Below are positions 43,601 through 51,361 of a stretch of DNA of 64,000 nucleotides, one piece after another (the first letter of the stretch is position 1; each line of letters starts with the position of its first letter). The stretch is from Mojavia pulchra JT2-VF2 (GTDB lineage Bacteria > Cyanobacteriota > Cyanobacteriia > Cyanobacteriales > Nostocaceae). The position numbers were made by a program, and so were the translations under genes. The DNA lies in the NCBI GenBank assembly GCA_019359325.1, contig JAHHHN010000009.1:62001-126000 (forward strand). The letters run 5' to 3'. The notes beneath the pieces are model-generated. The model ran no database searches, was not told the DNA's origin, and saw nothing but the letters and a program-made list of their open reading frames with translations.

Positions 43601-43638
43601 AGATTGGGCATGGGGCATTGGGGAATAGGGAACAATGA
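37603..43638 (+). CDS. Hybrid Ser/Thr kinase - AAA ATPase - GAF - PAS - histidine kinase - receiver
   Basis: A 2011-residue signalling protein of the Hstk type known from Nostocales. Domains in order: Ser/Thr kinase (about 7-270; catalytic loop VHKDIKPQN with Asp127, DFG present), AAA/AAA16 ATPase (Walker A SGYSGVGKSS with Lys334, about 290-600), a long helical TPR-like region (about 700-1270), GAF (about 1310-1460), PAS (about 1475-1590; GVWSWDIINDKFYWDEQ), HisKA (His about 1631 in LGHELRTPLNS), HATPase (NLLSNAIKFTPNGG, GLGLGLAIV) and a C-terminal receiver (VLVVDDEAD; phospho-acceptor in VSDIAMPEEDG; Lys in HLSKPVD). All catalytic residues look intact, so both kinase types may be active. Single gene; targets unknown. 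Confidence 0.94.
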   Translation: MFTLAGFTITSLLKEGSKAVLYRGIRDKDQTLVIIKGLRPEACNLRNIEQLKHEYVIAQRLNTPAVVKAYSLELHQGIPYLILEDFEGRSLDQLLSNFREPSSFLKIAIQIVEAIAQIHKCNLVHKDIKPQNIIVNLESNQVKVGDFGIASSIPYEPQVANNSHLIVGSLPYMSPEQTGRMNRGIDYRSDLYSLGVTFYEMLTGQLPFQGNDPLEWVHCHIAKFPPPPIEVIPEIPQPLSDIVMKLLAKVAEQRYESALGLRFDLEYCLEKLQSQGKIDFFALGQQDFSERLQIPQKLYGRELKISKLLEAFERVVAQGTPEIMLVSGYSGVGKSSLVNELQKPIVKAKGIFITGKFDQYKRDIPYFTLVQAFQTLVRQILTESEDKLTTWKTRIQAALGNSGKLITDVIPEVELIVGKQPSVAELGPAESQNRFNMVFQSFMSVFAHKQHPLTIFLDDMQWADSGTLNLLQTIITGSSLRFLCLIFAFRDNEVDPAHPFSLMLSKLRQSKAKMTEILLAPLKLADINQLIADTLHCSREQSASLARLVIRKTNGNPFFTNEFIKTLYKENLLKFDRTNRCWHWDQAQIEAQGITDNVVSLMIARMQKLPQPTQHLLRLASCFGNRFDLTTLSVINEKSPNETIADIWEAILEGLIASVDNSDVVKKTYRFQHDRIQQAAYSLIPEAQRKAIHLRIGQMMLQNTQPENLEDSLFDIVNQLNMGIEQITNTDEKAQLVKLNFTAGKKAKAAIAYVPALKYFNFATQLLPDDAWDLQYEQTFSLFQERAECEYLAGNLEQAEELFKILLGKAQSHVEQANIYILQLRLYQIFGRYEEALALGIEALKIFQIILPDPDSDEQVQVATEIEKSQITINLGKRQISDILNAPVLQDPTLKIIISLLTTLGPPCYLGKPSLFPFVVLKAINYSLKLGNTEDSCFAYSMYAMLLVSIYDDIPAGYAFSQMSIQLNQKLNDPKFKGTVLHIHGSHINVWYNHISSNIPFLEQGFIGCVEAGDVTMANYNGFQGSWQLIMLGNPLAETYNSIDKYASFAYQSKHEAVYQTIRLQQQLLMNLRGLTHHPLTLSDDNFDEAIAFNIITEAGFVSGIIFYHIIKLIVLFTYGKEAEALQSALKISTLPVTTLALPIETDYVLYYSLILAALYPKVSSQEQKQFLEKLKNHQSRLQYWAEHCPANFLHKSQLIAAEIARIEGQDLVAMRLYEQAISSAHEHSFVQNEALAYELAAKFYLAREFDKIAKTYFQEAKNAYLRWGAIAKVTQLEEHYPIFLPRQQQADNGTFLSTTEQLDFLSIVKASQTISSEIVFSKLLKTLMHIVIEQAVSEIGYLLLYHQQNLTTALKAKVNKKENILNISQPFSNSELSQLMPQSILNYVQRTQEAVILNNAAEDNLFCEDEYVIQKQPKSVLCLPITRQSQFLGIIYLENNLITGAFTHEKLAVLEILAAQIAISLENARLYQGLKESQERLNLALKSAQIGVWSWDIINDKFYWDEQIYQLFGVTPGTFSGTSAAVLARLHPDDRELLVQSLSRAINEGVEHDMEYRIIWNDGSIRHIASRGRAFFDEEGAATRMSGIVLDITERKQANVQQLQLLREQTARAEAEQANRAKDEFLAVLGHELRTPLNSIIGFSDLLLKGKLKGESATKALQAIARNGKLQAQLIEDLLDVSRIITGKVRLDAHPIPLHCVITAALDTVHSAAQDKGIQLHSVVDTTVSPVFGDPNRLQQVFWNLLSNAIKFTPNGGRIDLRLERIQDKAVITVSDNGQGIEPDFLPYIFDRFRQAESSTTRSHSGLGLGLAIVRYLIELHGGNVTAHSQGKGQGATFTVTLPLLSAPDLTVVKVEHPHTLISEQSAILSGVTVLVVDDEADGRELLQTVLKQCGAEVVTANSVKAALEILNCVQPNIIVSDIAMPEEDGYALIRQIRMMSSEPIGQIPAIALTAYAAEIDKQQALKAGFKMHLSKPVDPEAAIEAIATLVSQDRAGMEIGHGALGNREQ

Positions 43639-43749
43639 TTAATTATTCTTGCTTTCATAATATTAATTCTCCAAAATTTAGTAACAGAACCAAACTCAGA
43701 AACCGTTGTGTAATCTGGCTTTCTTAATGAGCGAATTTTGAATTTTGAA

Positions 43750-44670
43750 ATGCTTGATTTTTCTTTTGACTCTCCCATACAACAGATCCACAGCGAAATT
43801 ACCTGTCGTGCAGGAGTTGATTTGTATGTGTTGCGTCTTGATTGTATGCACCCGTGGGTTAACGGCAATAAATGGTTCAAGCTAAAGTACAACCTCTTAG
43901 AGGCTAAACAGAAAAACTTGACAACCCTGTTGACCTTTGGCGGTGCTTATTCTAACCACATCTTTGCTACCGCAGCAGCCGGCAATCTTTTCGGATTTCA
44001 TGCCATCGGAGTTATCCGTGGGGAGGAGAGGTTACCACTAAACCCCACACTGAGTTTCGCTGTACAGCAGGGTATGCAGTTGATTTATCTTGATCGCCAA
44101 ACCTATCGCCAACGGCACACAACAGAATTACAAGCAGACTTACAGCAACGCTTCGGTGAAGTGTTCATTATTCCTGAAGGTGGCAGCAACCTCAACGGTG
44201 TGCGCGGCTGTATGGAAATAGTTAGCAATTGGACGGAATTTGATATTATCTGCGTGGCTTGTGGTACAGGTACTACCCTAGCCGGAATTGTCCTTTCATT
44301 GCACCCAGGGCAGCGAGCTATTGGTTTTCCTGTCCTGAAAAAGGGAGAATTTCTGGCAGAGGAAATAGATAGTTTACTGACGAATTATTTAGCCTCTGAT
44401 TTACCCGCTCCCGATCGCGCGAGCGCATCCTGGGAACTGATGTGTGATTACCACGCTGGTGGTTATGCCAAGGTAAACGATGAACTATTAATGTTTAGCC
44501 AGCAGTTCACACAAGAACACGGTATACCTCTGGATTACGTATACACTGCCAAAATGTTTTACGGCGTGATGGATTTGCTCAAACAGGGATTTTTTCGTAA
44601 AGGCGATCGCCTGCTCTTGGTACACACTGGTGGTTTGCAGGGGAATCGGGGGCTGGGGATTGGGGGATAA
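43750..44670 (+). CDS. PLP-dependent D-cysteine desulfhydrase / ACC deaminase family protein
   Basis: A 306-residue fold-type II PLP enzyme. NGNKWFKLKYNL holds the PLP lysine (Lys41), the family motif GNKxxKL. FGGAYSNHIFATAAAG is the substrate carboxylate and PLP ring region, and CGTGTTLAGI binds the phosphate. Members deaminate D-cysteine or 1-aminocyclopropane-1-carboxylate; short forms of about 300 residues in cyanobacteria have no proven substrate. The ATG at 43750 is preferred to the TTG at 43738. It converges on the DUF1565 gene across a hairpin region. Confidence 0.83.
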   Translation: MLDFSFDSPIQQIHSEITCRAGVDLYVLRLDCMHPWVNGNKWFKLKYNLLEAKQKNLTTLLTFGGAYSNHIFATAAAGNLFGFHAIGVIRGEERLPLNPTLSFAVQQGMQLIYLDRQTYRQRHTTELQADLQQRFGEVFIIPEGGSNLNGVRGCMEIVSNWTEFDIICVACGTGTTLAGIVLSLHPGQRAIGFPVLKKGEFLAEEIDSLLTNYLASDLPAPDRASASWELMCDYHAGGYAKVNDELLMFSQQFTQEHGIPLDYVYTAKMFYGVMDLLKQGFFRKGDRLLLVHTGGLQGNRGLGIGG

Positions 44671-44781
44671 GGCGACAAGGGGATAAGGGGACAAGGGGAC
44701 AAGGGGAAAGAACCATGATTAACTCTTGCTCCTTGTCCCCCCATCCCCCATGCTCCTTGTCTTCTTTATCCAATCCCCAAA
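44671..44781. repeat. GGGGACAA octamer array and its inverted copy between convergent genes
   Basis: AAGGGGAC/AAGGGGAT repeats at 44667-44710 face GTCCCCCCATCCCCCATGC and CTTGTC at 44738-44761. They can pair into a long imperfect stem. It may stop transcription from both sides, but no T tract is visible. The same AAGGGGAC octamer occurs at 58678-58730 and, inverted, at 59147-59175. Confidence 0.55.
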
Positions 44782-46785
44782 TCAATTCAACGGCTCAACT
44801 ATGCCTCTAAAACCGTTGCTATTGAGTGTTCTCAACATAGCATCAGCGTTATCACGACTGTTAAAAACTCCCGCTTGCATGAAGCTTCGTCCCCGCGCAA
44901 CTGTGGAAAAAGAACCAGGGACAAGGTATCGCACTAACTCTTGATCCCTTGGAGATACTACTTCTATTAGTACGCGGTAACGTACACCCATCGGAGTTGC
45001 ACCAGCATAAGGCGATGAACCGCCATAGGCTCTAGTAGAATAACTTTGAGCTACTGGCACTTTTCGCATATTGCGAGTATTGCCCATAGGAATGATGGTA
45101 TTGGGAACGGGCAAAAGATTTGAGTTCGCCACGGGAGCAGCTTGTCGCCTTGATGATGGCTGCCGTTTACCCCTAGCACTGCTTGCAGGGGGCTTTGGTA
45201 CAGAGTTGAATGGAGGCTGGGGTGAGGCAAACTCAATTGTACGAGTTTCAACCTGCACGTAATTCAATTGTGGTAGATCAGGCAGATTTCCTGGCGCTGG
45301 AGCAAGTCTCGGCTGTGGGGGAACAGGATTGCCCACTCGTATTGCTCTACCTGGTAAGCTGCTAGGGACAGGAAATCCAGCAACGCTAGAGGTAGGTGTA
45401 GAGGTGGGTGGTGGCGGTGGATTCAACCTGGGAGCCAAACGTGATGTATTAGCTGGGTGCAGTGGCATTAATTGAGTGTTCAATTTGCCAGTGGTGATGT
45501 TATGTGGGGAATTGTTGTTGCCGGGAAATGATGGACTCAGACCGTTAGGAGTTTCAGATAATCCAGGCGCAGAGAAGACAATTTCCCCATTTACAGGCAT
45601 TTCCTCTGGGCCACCGCTACGTACAGAGGTTGGTGAAAATCTTTGGGTTACGAGGGTTGATTGAGCCTTGATATCAACCTTACCAGTGACGCGATTGCTG
45701 GCAAGGGTGTTACCAGAGGCGCTAATCATTTGTTTGGCAGCGTTGGCGTTAATGTCGTAGCGTGCATTGTTACGAAATTGATTATTGCCTGGTTCAAAAG
45801 CATTGCCTAAATCTGGCATTGCTTGAGCGATCGCTACTACACCATCTTCTTGACTGCCCTCGATGGCATTATTCCGCAAAACTGGGTGAGCATTGGCTTG
45901 CACTAAAATTCCCGATCTATTTTGCTGAATTTGATTGCTTGTAATCACTGGTGCAGCATTTTGGGCAATATTAATCCCAAAACCAGTTTGGTAAAAAACA
46001 TTTTCTCGCACCTGGGCTTGAGAATTCCCAGCAAGTGTGATTCCATTGGCTCGATTGCGATTAAAGTTATTCTGGCTAATAGTCGGTGCTGCATTGCCAG
46101 TGACAAAAACCCCATCTTGGGTACTGCCAGTAAATGTATTTTGTGAAATTACCATCTTGCCGGATTCAAGCCACAAACCATAACCACGAGGATTGGAGTT
46201 TGTTACTGTTACGCCAGTCACACCTGCTTGGTTTGCCCCTACAATGGTCACATTTTGACCACCAAAACTACGGCTGAGGTAGCTACCACCTCCCTGAATA
46301 GTAATATCTTTGCCTTGAGTTTTAGCATCTCCTTGAATTGATACACCTGGCCGCAGTATCAAGGGAAATACCTCTCCAGTCTCAGCACTGTAAGTGCCTG
46401 TAGAGAGCGTAATGACAGTATTGGGAGTGGCTTTTTGCAAAGCTTGGGTAATTGTTTTTAAAGGGGTGCTTTCACCACCATTGCCCGCAATGTCATTTCC
46501 AATACTTGGGTTGACAAACAGGACGTTAACCTGAGACATTGTTCTTTCACCCAAGGGCGTTTGCCCAGGAGCGGGTGGCATCTGAGCAACGGCGCTGCCA
46601 AGGCTTGAGCCTAGTAACGTCATCCCGGCTACACCTACGCCAACGCTAAAACACAACACGGGGGAATGAGAAACTGAAAACAGGGCTAATTCCAAAAAAG
46701 AATATGGTTGCTCAACCTTGGCAATCAACTTTGTTGGCAATATTTCTGTTTTACGGTACTTAGGAAACACAACAGGGGGTATCAA
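44782..46785 (-). CDS. DUF1565 right-handed beta-helix protein with C-terminal SPOR-like domain
   Basis: A 667-residue protein. An N-terminal basic segment and hydrophobic stretch (VGVGVAGMTLLGSSLGSAVAQ) act as signal or anchor. DUF1565 follows (VLFVNPSIGNDIAGNGGES...PLKTITQAL), then a parallel beta-helix of NxF/NxI rungs (residues about 100-400), a Pro-rich linker (about 420-590) and a C-terminal 70 residues (YRVLIEVVSPRDQ, QAGVFNSRDNADAMLRTLNSNG) resembling a SPOR peptidoglycan-binding fold. It is probably cell-surface or periplasmic. The start is a TTG at 46783-46785, preceded by AGGAG nine bases away; no ATG fits upstream. Confidence 0.82.
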   Translation of the reverse strand: MIPPVVFPKYRKTEILPTKLIAKVEQPYSFLELALFSVSHSPVLCFSVGVGVAGMTLLGSSLGSAVAQMPPAPGQTPLGERTMSQVNVLFVNPSIGNDIAGNGGESTPLKTITQALQKATPNTVITLSTGTYSAETGEVFPLILRPGVSIQGDAKTQGKDITIQGGGSYLSRSFGGQNVTIVGANQAGVTGVTVTNSNPRGYGLWLESGKMVISQNTFTGSTQDGVFVTGNAAPTISQNNFNRNRANGITLAGNSQAQVRENVFYQTGFGINIAQNAAPVITSNQIQQNRSGILVQANAHPVLRNNAIEGSQEDGVVAIAQAMPDLGNAFEPGNNQFRNNARYDINANAAKQMISASGNTLASNRVTGKVDIKAQSTLVTQRFSPTSVRSGGPEEMPVNGEIVFSAPGLSETPNGLSPSFPGNNNSPHNITTGKLNTQLMPLHPANTSRLAPRLNPPPPPTSTPTSSVAGFPVPSSLPGRAIRVGNPVPPQPRLAPAPGNLPDLPQLNYVQVETRTIEFASPQPPFNSVPKPPASSARGKRQPSSRRQAAPVANSNLLPVPNTIIPMGNTRNMRKVPVAQSYSTRAYGGSSPYAGATPMGVRYRVLIEVVSPRDQELVRYLVPGSFSTVARGRSFMQAGVFNSRDNADAMLRTLNSNGFRGIVEPLN

Positions 46786-47069
46786 CTTACAACACTCCTA
46801 AAAAAAATAATAAATTTTCATACTCTGAGATATTTCATACTCTGAGACATAAGTATGTCAATAATGTTACTCAACATATTGACCAACTGGCTATGGGGTA
46901 TACGGAATAGAAAATAGGGGTTGAAAACTAGGAAAAATTTTACCAACATTAAATACCTGAAACCTAGTACCCAATATCTTGTACCTTGTAAATTATCAAC
47001 GATGCGAAAAACATTGCGAATATGAGAGAGGCTGGCTGGTACGATGAAGGCAATAATGGGGTTGTTGTA
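46786..47069. other. Divergent spacer between DUF1565 and thiE genes
   Basis: 284 bp. No TPP riboswitch could be recognised upstream of thiE; the sequence is AT-rich with a repeated ATATTTCATACTCTGAGA/CATACTCTGAGACATA motif at about 46820-46850. Confidence 0.45.
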
Positions 47070-48140
47070 ATGGTCGAGCCATACAGCCAAGTAGAACAGA
47101 CACAGCAAGTTGTTTACCGCATTTTAGACGCCAACTTGGATCGCGCCCGTGAGGGCTTGCGAATTATCGAAGAATGGTGTCGCTTTGGCTTGAATAATGC
47201 CCAGTTCTCTGGGGAATGCAAGCACTTACGCCAAGAGATAGCTAACTGGCATACCGCTGAAATCAGAGCGGCGCGAGATACACCGGGCGATCCTGGTACA
47301 GATTTAACTCATTCTCAAGAGGAAAAACGCGCTAGCATTAAATCCTTATTGCAAGCTAACTTTTGTCGTGTACAAGAAGCACTGCGGGTGTTAGAAGAAT
47401 ACGGCAAGCTTTCTCACCCCAATATGGGAAAAGCATTTAAGCAGATGCGATATCAGGTTTATACTCTAGAAAGCAATTTGATGGGTTATCAGCGCCATCA
47501 ACAGCTGTGGCGATCGCGTCTATATCTTGTCACCTCCCCGTCAGAAACTTTGTTTACAACGGTTGAAGCTGCTCTCAAAGGCGGATTAACTCTGTTGCAG
47601 TACCGTGAAAAAACTGCCGATGACGCTTTACGTCTAGAACAAGCTAAAAAATTACGGCAGATCTGCCACACCTATGGCGCTCTTTTCATCATGAATGACC
47701 GTGTAGATTTGGCTTTAGCGGTAGATGCAGATGGAGTACATCTAGGACAGCAAGATATGCCTATTGCTATTGCTCGACAATTACTCGGTTCGCAGCGCTT
47801 GATAGGCCGTTCTACCACAAATTCGGAAGAAATGCAAGCAGCGATTGCCGAAGGTGCAGATTATATCGGTGTTGGGCCAGTTTATGAAACTCCTACCAAA
47901 GTAGGTAAGGCAGCAGCAGGCTTAGAATATGTCAGCTATGCTGCCAAAAATTGCCCAATTCCCTGGTTTGCGATTGGGGGAATAGATGCAAATAATATCA
48001 ATGACGTACTCGATGCTGGAGCAGAACGTGTGGCGGTGGTGCGATCGCTCATGCAAGCGGAACAACCTACTTTAGTTACACAATATTTCCTCTCCCAACT
48101 GAATCGGATTAAGCCAGAACCTTCCCGAATTCAAAATTGA
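47070..48140 (+). CDS. thiE: Thiamine phosphate synthase, cyanobacterial two-domain form
   Basis: A 356-residue protein that joins HMP pyrophosphate and THZ phosphate to make thiamine phosphate. The C-terminal 210 residues are ThiE: LYLVTSPSE, GGLTLLQYREK (phosphate-binding Arg/Lys), FIMNDRVDLALAVDADGVHLGQQDMP, IGRSTTNSEEM, GVGPVYETPTKVGK and FAIGGIDANN. The N-terminal 130 residues (RILDANLDRAREGLRIIEEWCRF...LLQANFCRVQEALRVLEEYGK) are the helical extension typical of cyanobacterial ThiE, of unknown role. The ATG at 47070 fits that family; an upstream ATG at 47022 is possible. thiS follows 114 bp later, same strand. Confidence 0.92.
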   Translation: MVEPYSQVEQTQQVVYRILDANLDRAREGLRIIEEWCRFGLNNAQFSGECKHLRQEIANWHTAEIRAARDTPGDPGTDLTHSQEEKRASIKSLLQANFCRVQEALRVLEEYGKLSHPNMGKAFKQMRYQVYTLESNLMGYQRHQQLWRSRLYLVTSPSETLFTTVEAALKGGLTLLQYREKTADDALRLEQAKKLRQICHTYGALFIMNDRVDLALAVDADGVHLGQQDMPIAIARQLLGSQRLIGRSTTNSEEMQAAIAEGADYIGVGPVYETPTKVGKAAAGLEYVSYAAKNCPIPWFAIGGIDANNINDVLDAGAERVAVVRSLMQAEQPTLVTQYFLSQLNRIKPEPSRIQN

Positions 48141-48254
48141 AAATTTAAAAATCAAAAGCTAAAATTTAACATTTATGAAGTTCTGGGTAGAAACTTTTAC
48201 TACTCAGAATTTTCTCAAAATTGCCAATTGTTTTTAACAAGTTTATGACAGATT

Positions 48255-48467
48255 ATGTCTAATCAAATTACGCTTCATGTCAATGGGGAAATTCATAGCT
48301 GTTTATCCCCAACGCCTTTACCCGAATTACTTCAGCAGCTTGGTTTTAATCCCCGCTTGGTGGCAGTAGAATATAATGGCGAAATTTTACATCGTCAATT
48401 TTGGGATCAAACCACAATACAACAAGGCGATCGCTTAGAAGTTGTCACCATTGTTGGTGGTGGTTAA
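48255..48467 (+). CDS. thiS: Sulfur carrier protein ThiS
   Basis: A 70-residue ubiquitin-like protein that carries sulfur as a C-terminal thiocarboxylate for thiazole synthesis. It has the family start (ITLHVNGE), LLQQLGFNPRLVAVEYNGEI in the middle, GDRLEVVTIVGGG at the end, with the essential Gly-Gly. It follows thiE. Its stop codon overlaps the stop of the glycosyltransferase on the other strand by 3 bases (48464-48467), so there is no room for a separate terminator. Confidence 0.93.
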   Translation: MSNQITLHVNGEIHSCLSPTPLPELLQQLGFNPRLVAVEYNGEILHRQFWDQTTIQQGDRLEVVTIVGGG

Positions 48468-49681
48468 TTTAATAAAATATTGGGATAAGACTCAGGCTTG
48501 TATAGCAAACGGTGAAGGGTTTTACGTTTAGCTAATTCTCTACCTTTGTGACCGAGTTGTTCACGTAACTGCTGGTCTTTACACAAGCGATTAAAAGCTT
48601 GAAAAACTTCATAGCCAGAATTGGGATTAACCAAGATACCGTTCTCTTCATGGTGAATTGCATCGATAACACTACCTAAACGAGAAGCAATCACGGGTTT
48701 ACCAAAGTAACTCGCTTCTAAGTAAACGATGCCAAAACCTTCTACATTGTTAGCTTTAGTTTCCAATAAATTCAGCATTGCGAATATATCACAGGCTGCA
48801 TAATAGCCAGCTAATTCGCGATCGGGTACATATCCAGCAAAGTGTACTCTTTGTTCCACCCGCAAGCGTTGGGCTAGAGATCTAAGTTCCGCTTCACAAG
48901 GCCCTTGGCCGCAGAGTATATAGTGGACATCCACTCCAACAGTCAGCAGTAATGGTAAGTTATCAATTACGCGGTTAAAGCTTTTATGTTTTACAAGTTG
49001 TCCCACTGAAAGAATAACTACTGCTGTTTCGGGAATGTTGTACTGCTGACGCACACCAGCGCGTAAATCGATAAGATTACCTTGACTCGCTACTAAGCTA
49101 AATTTTTCCGGTCTAACCATCGGGTTAATTACATGAGTAGGGGTACTCAATCGAAAAGTAGCTCTGAGGTAATCTTGTGTATAGGAACTGTTACAAACAA
49201 TTCCTTCAGCTCGTTTAAGAGTTAATTTAAATAGCGATCGCCATACAGCATTGCGTAAAGCACAACGAATATCATTACCGTGAAGATATATAAAAAAGCG
49301 AATAGGTAAGAAATAGCTCAATAGCAACAGTGACGGAAACTCGTAGCAGTGACCCCACTCAATATAACGGTAGTGATAGCGAAAATAAAGTTTGATTGCT
49401 AGTACAAATGAACAGATCAGATTGAGCAGAGGATTCAGAAAACTCCAGAATTTAGGAACTGGCCAGCGATATATAGGAAATTTTTGAGCTTGGTCAAATA
49501 CTTTATCACCTGAGCAACTAGCAGCTAAAACAATTACTCGCTCTGGATCTTGGAGACAGCGATTATAAATATATTCCCCAATTACAGGCTCTTGCGGTAG
49601 GAAGCTACGGGATATTACGAGAATATCTGGAAGTGCAGTTTCGTCTCTAACTTGTGCCGCCAGTTGTGAAATATGTTCCAT
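48464..49681 (-). CDS. GT4-family glycosyltransferase
   Basis: A 405-residue GT-B enzyme. The N-terminal half has DILVISRSFLPQEPVIGEYI, IEWGHCYEFPSLLLLSYFLP and FIYLHGNDIR; the C-terminal nucleotide-sugar domain has ILSVGQLVKHKSFNRVID, LCGQGPCEAEL, VHFAGYVPDRELAGYY and the EX7E-type EGFGIVYLEASYFGKPVI. It probably builds surface polysaccharide or glycolipid. The ATG 49679-49681 is chosen over a TTG two codons upstream. Its 3' end is back to back with thiS (overlapping stops). Confidence 0.88.
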   Translation of the reverse strand: MEHISQLAAQVRDETALPDILVISRSFLPQEPVIGEYIYNRCLQDPERVIVLAASCSGDKVFDQAQKFPIYRWPVPKFWSFLNPLLNLICSFVLAIKLYFRYHYRYIEWGHCYEFPSLLLLSYFLPIRFFIYLHGNDIRCALRNAVWRSLFKLTLKRAEGIVCNSSYTQDYLRATFRLSTPTHVINPMVRPEKFSLVASQGNLIDLRAGVRQQYNIPETAVVILSVGQLVKHKSFNRVIDNLPLLLTVGVDVHYILCGQGPCEAELRSLAQRLRVEQRVHFAGYVPDRELAGYYAACDIFAMLNLLETKANNVEGFGIVYLEASYFGKPVIASRLGSVIDAIHHEENGILVNPNSGYEVFQAFNRLCKDQQLREQLGHKGRELAKRKTLHRLLYKPESYPNILLN

Positions 49682-51361
49682 AATCAATTCGATAACTATA
49701 CTTCAAACAATTGAAAATTGTTTATACTGTCAACCAGGGCGAGGAAATTAGCGCTGATTTGCTACTACCCTTTGGTAACTTGGGAGTCCAATTAAGGACA
49801 AAGTAGGACGCTGTTTTACTTGACGCCAATTCCACGTCACTCTCCTCAACTCTCAAAGAGTGAAAAAGTGGCTCCTTCGTTAGGGACAACAGTATAAAAG
49901 GCCATCTTCCTCAGTGGTATCAGTAGCTTAAGTAGTTTACCCATCATGCTGTCTCCACTAAATATTGAGCAAATTTTCCTTTTGTAAATTTTTGTAAAAC
50001 TAATTGGCAACTTATTAGCTCTATATCTAATTTTCTTCTGTTTTGCCGTTGTAGCCAATGGCTACGTCGTAAAAACCTGGAGAATCCATCCTTTTTAACA
50101 CTAATTTTCGTTACCTGTAATTAATTTAAGGATCGCAACAGTTTTTAGGAATGATTATCTTTCTGCCTTTCATGGCTTGTAGAAACATACTTCTCAATCC
50201 TTATTTAAGCGATCGCTGTACAAAAAATTCAGCAGTATTTTAAAACAGTAGCTAAAAGTATTTGATTTTTAATTTTGTTATTTTAATTTAATCTTAATTT
50301 CTAATAACTGGAGATTTTGTCTAACTAATTGACAATTACGAAAGTTTGCTCTAGTAGAAAAAAAGTAATTATAGACTGTTGTGCTAGTTGTTAAATATAG
50401 CTTTTATCAATAGGCTAACTTAAATAAATATGAAATTATGCCAAAATGCCAAAAAGTTTTTAGTTGCCTTATGAGCTTCAAATCAAGTGGTTACTTGGTA
50501 TTAATAGATACGATGAATTCTGGAAACATCCACACCTTATAGGGCAGTTCCTCAAATTCTACCAACTAATTGAGATAGGTAAATGAGTTTCAAAACGACA
50601 TACCAAGATTATTTGTTTGGTAATTTAATTTTACAAATTATTAATTTGAATTATTGTAACTAAGTTTACTATTTATCGTAATATAAAATAATTGTAAAAC
50701 TTATTGATATATAATATTAAGCTTTTGTACCCTAATATATAATAACTCGGTTTGAATTTTGAAATATTACGTACACTTTAAGCTTAAGCGTAGCTTGGTC
50801 ATTTTCTACCTAAATTGGATTCTAAAAATCAGATATCAATCCTATAGTATTGTAATGATTGGTAAAACACAATTTTCAATAAAAAATAACTATTAGAATC
50901 AAAGCGTACTAAAACTAATTACAACTATTGAGCTAAGACTATTGGAATAATCTTAAATACTTATTCATAAAACAATTGTTATTTGAAAATTTATGCTACC
51001 TTTCAAAACCGTAGGTTTAAATTGCCGTATCCACGCTCAGTATTGATGTATTGGCTTGATAATTTGGTGAACTACGATGAGATGGTGAAAGGCAAATAAT
51101 TAATTGAACCTAAAAATTTTACTATAGGCAGAAATCTTGAGGTACGGTTATCTACTCAAGAAATCCCCCCTAGGCTTGCTGTCTAGGCAAGATTAGACGC
51201 GTTAGATTGAATATGTAGCCGACCAAGATGAAATTTACAGAGGGCTACTGCCGATCAAAAACTCGCTTGCTTGCTACGGGCTGGCGTCAGTGACCAAGCA
51301 AAACTCTCCCAGCAGCGTTGGGAGAAATCATCACCAAAACCGTTTTTCAAGCAATTGTGTT
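49682..51361. other. 1.7-kb AT-rich intergenic region
   Basis: The longest gene-free stretch. One small open frame at 49846-49947 (minus) is listed separately. 50060-51120 is AT-rich with no repeat or stable RNA that I could see; tRNA T-loop sequences were looked for and not found. 51120-51200 has a possible stem (GCTTGCTGTCTAGGCAAG). Confidence 0.5.
49846..49947 (-). CDS. Possible 33-residue small protein
   Basis: Reads MMGKLLKLLIPLRKMAFYTV then VPNEGATFSLFES. GGAG lies 5 bases before the ATG (49945-49947). It has a short basic/hydrophobic helix. Nothing similar is known to me; it may be chance. Confidence 0.25.
   Translation of the reverse strand: MMGKLLKLLIPLRKMAFYTVVPNEGATFSLFES

Noticed and set aside
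46786..47069. TPP riboswitch before thiE
   Set aside because: No conserved CTGAGA/ACCTGA-type core with suitable pairing could be found.
49682..51361. tRNA or other stable RNA gene in the long spacer
   Set aside because: No T-loop (GTTCGAATC-like) sequence with a matching acceptor stem was found by eye; a covariance search is needed to be certain.
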